Of a DNA stretch of 21,278 bases, positions 20,888 through 21,278 are shown in pieces. Position 1 is the stretch's first letter. The number at the start of each line of letters is the position of its first letter. The stretch is from JBEKYH01 sp049511115 (GTDB lineage: Bacteria > Planctomycetota > Phycisphaerae > Tepidisphaerales > Tepidisphaeraceae): positions 1 to 21,278 of the forward strand of contig JBEKYH010000020.1 in NCBI GenBank assembly GCA_049511115.1. The letters run 5' to 3'. The translations under genes were made by a program, and so were the position numbers. The notes beneath the pieces are model-generated. The model was not told where the DNA came from and made no database searches. It was given only the letters and a program-made list of their open reading frames with translations.

Positions 20888-21278
20888 ATGAGTAATTCGG
20901 GCAAAGTAGGCTGGCAGTGTTTGCGAATCGCTTATCGCCTCGGCCTCTACGCCCTGATTTTACCGTTTGCACTCTATTATAGCCCGAACTTTTTCATGTT
21001 CGGGAAGTTCACTCCACTTGGGCTCGCGGACTTTGCGCCAACTGTCGAGACCCAGTGCGTTCCAACAGTACGGGCGATCAAGGAATATCAGCGAGACAAA
21101 AACGGTTTGCCGGATCAACTTGATCAACTGGTCCCTAAATATCTGCCTTCAATATCGTTCAAAGAACAGATACAAGGCGAACGGTACATCTACTGGGACT
21201 TCGAGCAAGACAACAGCACGATCTACTATATTTTCCCGCCACAACAGCCTGAGTTCCGGCGAGATAAAAACAATAAGG
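20888..21278 (+). CDS. Membrane-anchored hypothetical protein, 3' end cut off by the window
   Basis: ATG at 20888 opens a frame that stays open to the window edge (130 complete codons). A basic N-terminus is followed by one hydrophobic helix (about 16-38, LGLYALILPFALYYSPNFFM). The soluble part then contains TVRAIKEYQRDKNGLPDQLDQLVPKYLP (in parts: TVRAIKEYQRDKNGLP and DQLVPKYLP), which resembles the 'ALxxYxxDxGxYPxxLxxLVPxYL' pattern of pseudopilins and many planctomycete hypothetical proteins. GAGG lies about 5-8 bases before the ATG. It could be a type II secretion pseudopilin-like protein, but the N-terminal prepilin peptidase motif is absent, so I leave function open. Confidence 0.7.
   Translation, partial: MSNSGKVGWQCLRIAYRLGLYALILPFALYYSPNFFMFGKFTPLGLADFAPTVETQCVPTVRAIKEYQRDKNGLPDQLDQLVPKYLPSISFKEQIQGERYIYWDFEQDNSTIYYIFPPQQPEFRRDKNNK

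Noticed and set aside
1..21278. CRISPR array, tRNA, rRNA, transposase or integrase genes
   Set aside because: I saw no evenly spaced direct repeats with spacers, no cloverleaf or rRNA-like stretches, and no recombinase-type protein, though a tRNA could be missed by eye.

Overview
The window is GC-rich chromosomal DNA from a bacterium that looks like a member of the Planctomycetota (Phycisphaerae-like). Verrucomicrobiota is the main alternative. This rests on recalled family resemblance: the secreted 'PNYSW' protein, the MFS/spermidine-synthase fusion, an LL-diaminopimelate aminotransferase, nuoAB apart from the rest of complex I, and dispersed palindromes encoding 'MNAEAQRR'-like nonsense peptides. 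No rRNA or tRNA was seen, so the placement is inferred.

Layout. 1-993: the 5' part of a secreted hypothetical gene (minus strand) and a gene-free stretch with a palindromic repeat. 994-2881: an orphan UPF0175 antitoxin-like gene convergent with a DEAD-box-type RNA helicase whose motif II reads DEVD. 2882-3258: a dispersed palindrome. 3259-5859: an 866-residue membrane/spermidine-synthase-like fusion. 5926-6288: a remnant of a family-2 glycoside hydrolase that lost its middle. 6289-8061: a long leader and a GT4/GT5-like glycosyltransferase. 8201-9367: a DUF4143-type ATPase. 9467-13209: a minus-strand run reading dapL, folK, nuoA, nuoB and a membrane protein. 13411-14430: four tiny genes joined by 4-base stop/start overlaps around a PIN-domain toxin. 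14448-15815: an M20 metallopeptidase. 15946-18715: a minus-strand group reading aldo/keto reductase, PHP-type tyrosine phosphatase and a membrane-anchored thioredoxin-like protein. 18820-19437: wrbA, divergent from the reductase. 19687-20694: a Fic protein with a C-terminal winged helix. 20888-end: the start of a membrane-anchored hypothetical protein.

How the genes relate. Most are housekeeping or metabolic: RNA remodelling, lysine/peptidoglycan precursor, folate, respiratory complex I, peptide turnover and redox. The accessory layer consists of stress or toxin-antitoxin-like genes (UPF0175, DUF4143 ATPase, PIN module, Fic) scattered singly among them. At all four I see no usable Shine-Dalgarno sequence but a -10-like box ending 6-7 bases before the start codon, which suggests leaderless transcripts. 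Several housekeeping genes (secreted protein, reductase, wrbA, phosphatase, thioredoxin-like protein) do have Shine-Dalgarno sequences.

Strongest leads: the overlapping PIN module with an unannotated 33-codon gene, the shared leaderless promoter pattern, the TTGAC repeats in front of fic, and the internally deleted glycosidase. I found no clearly unprecedented multi-gene system.
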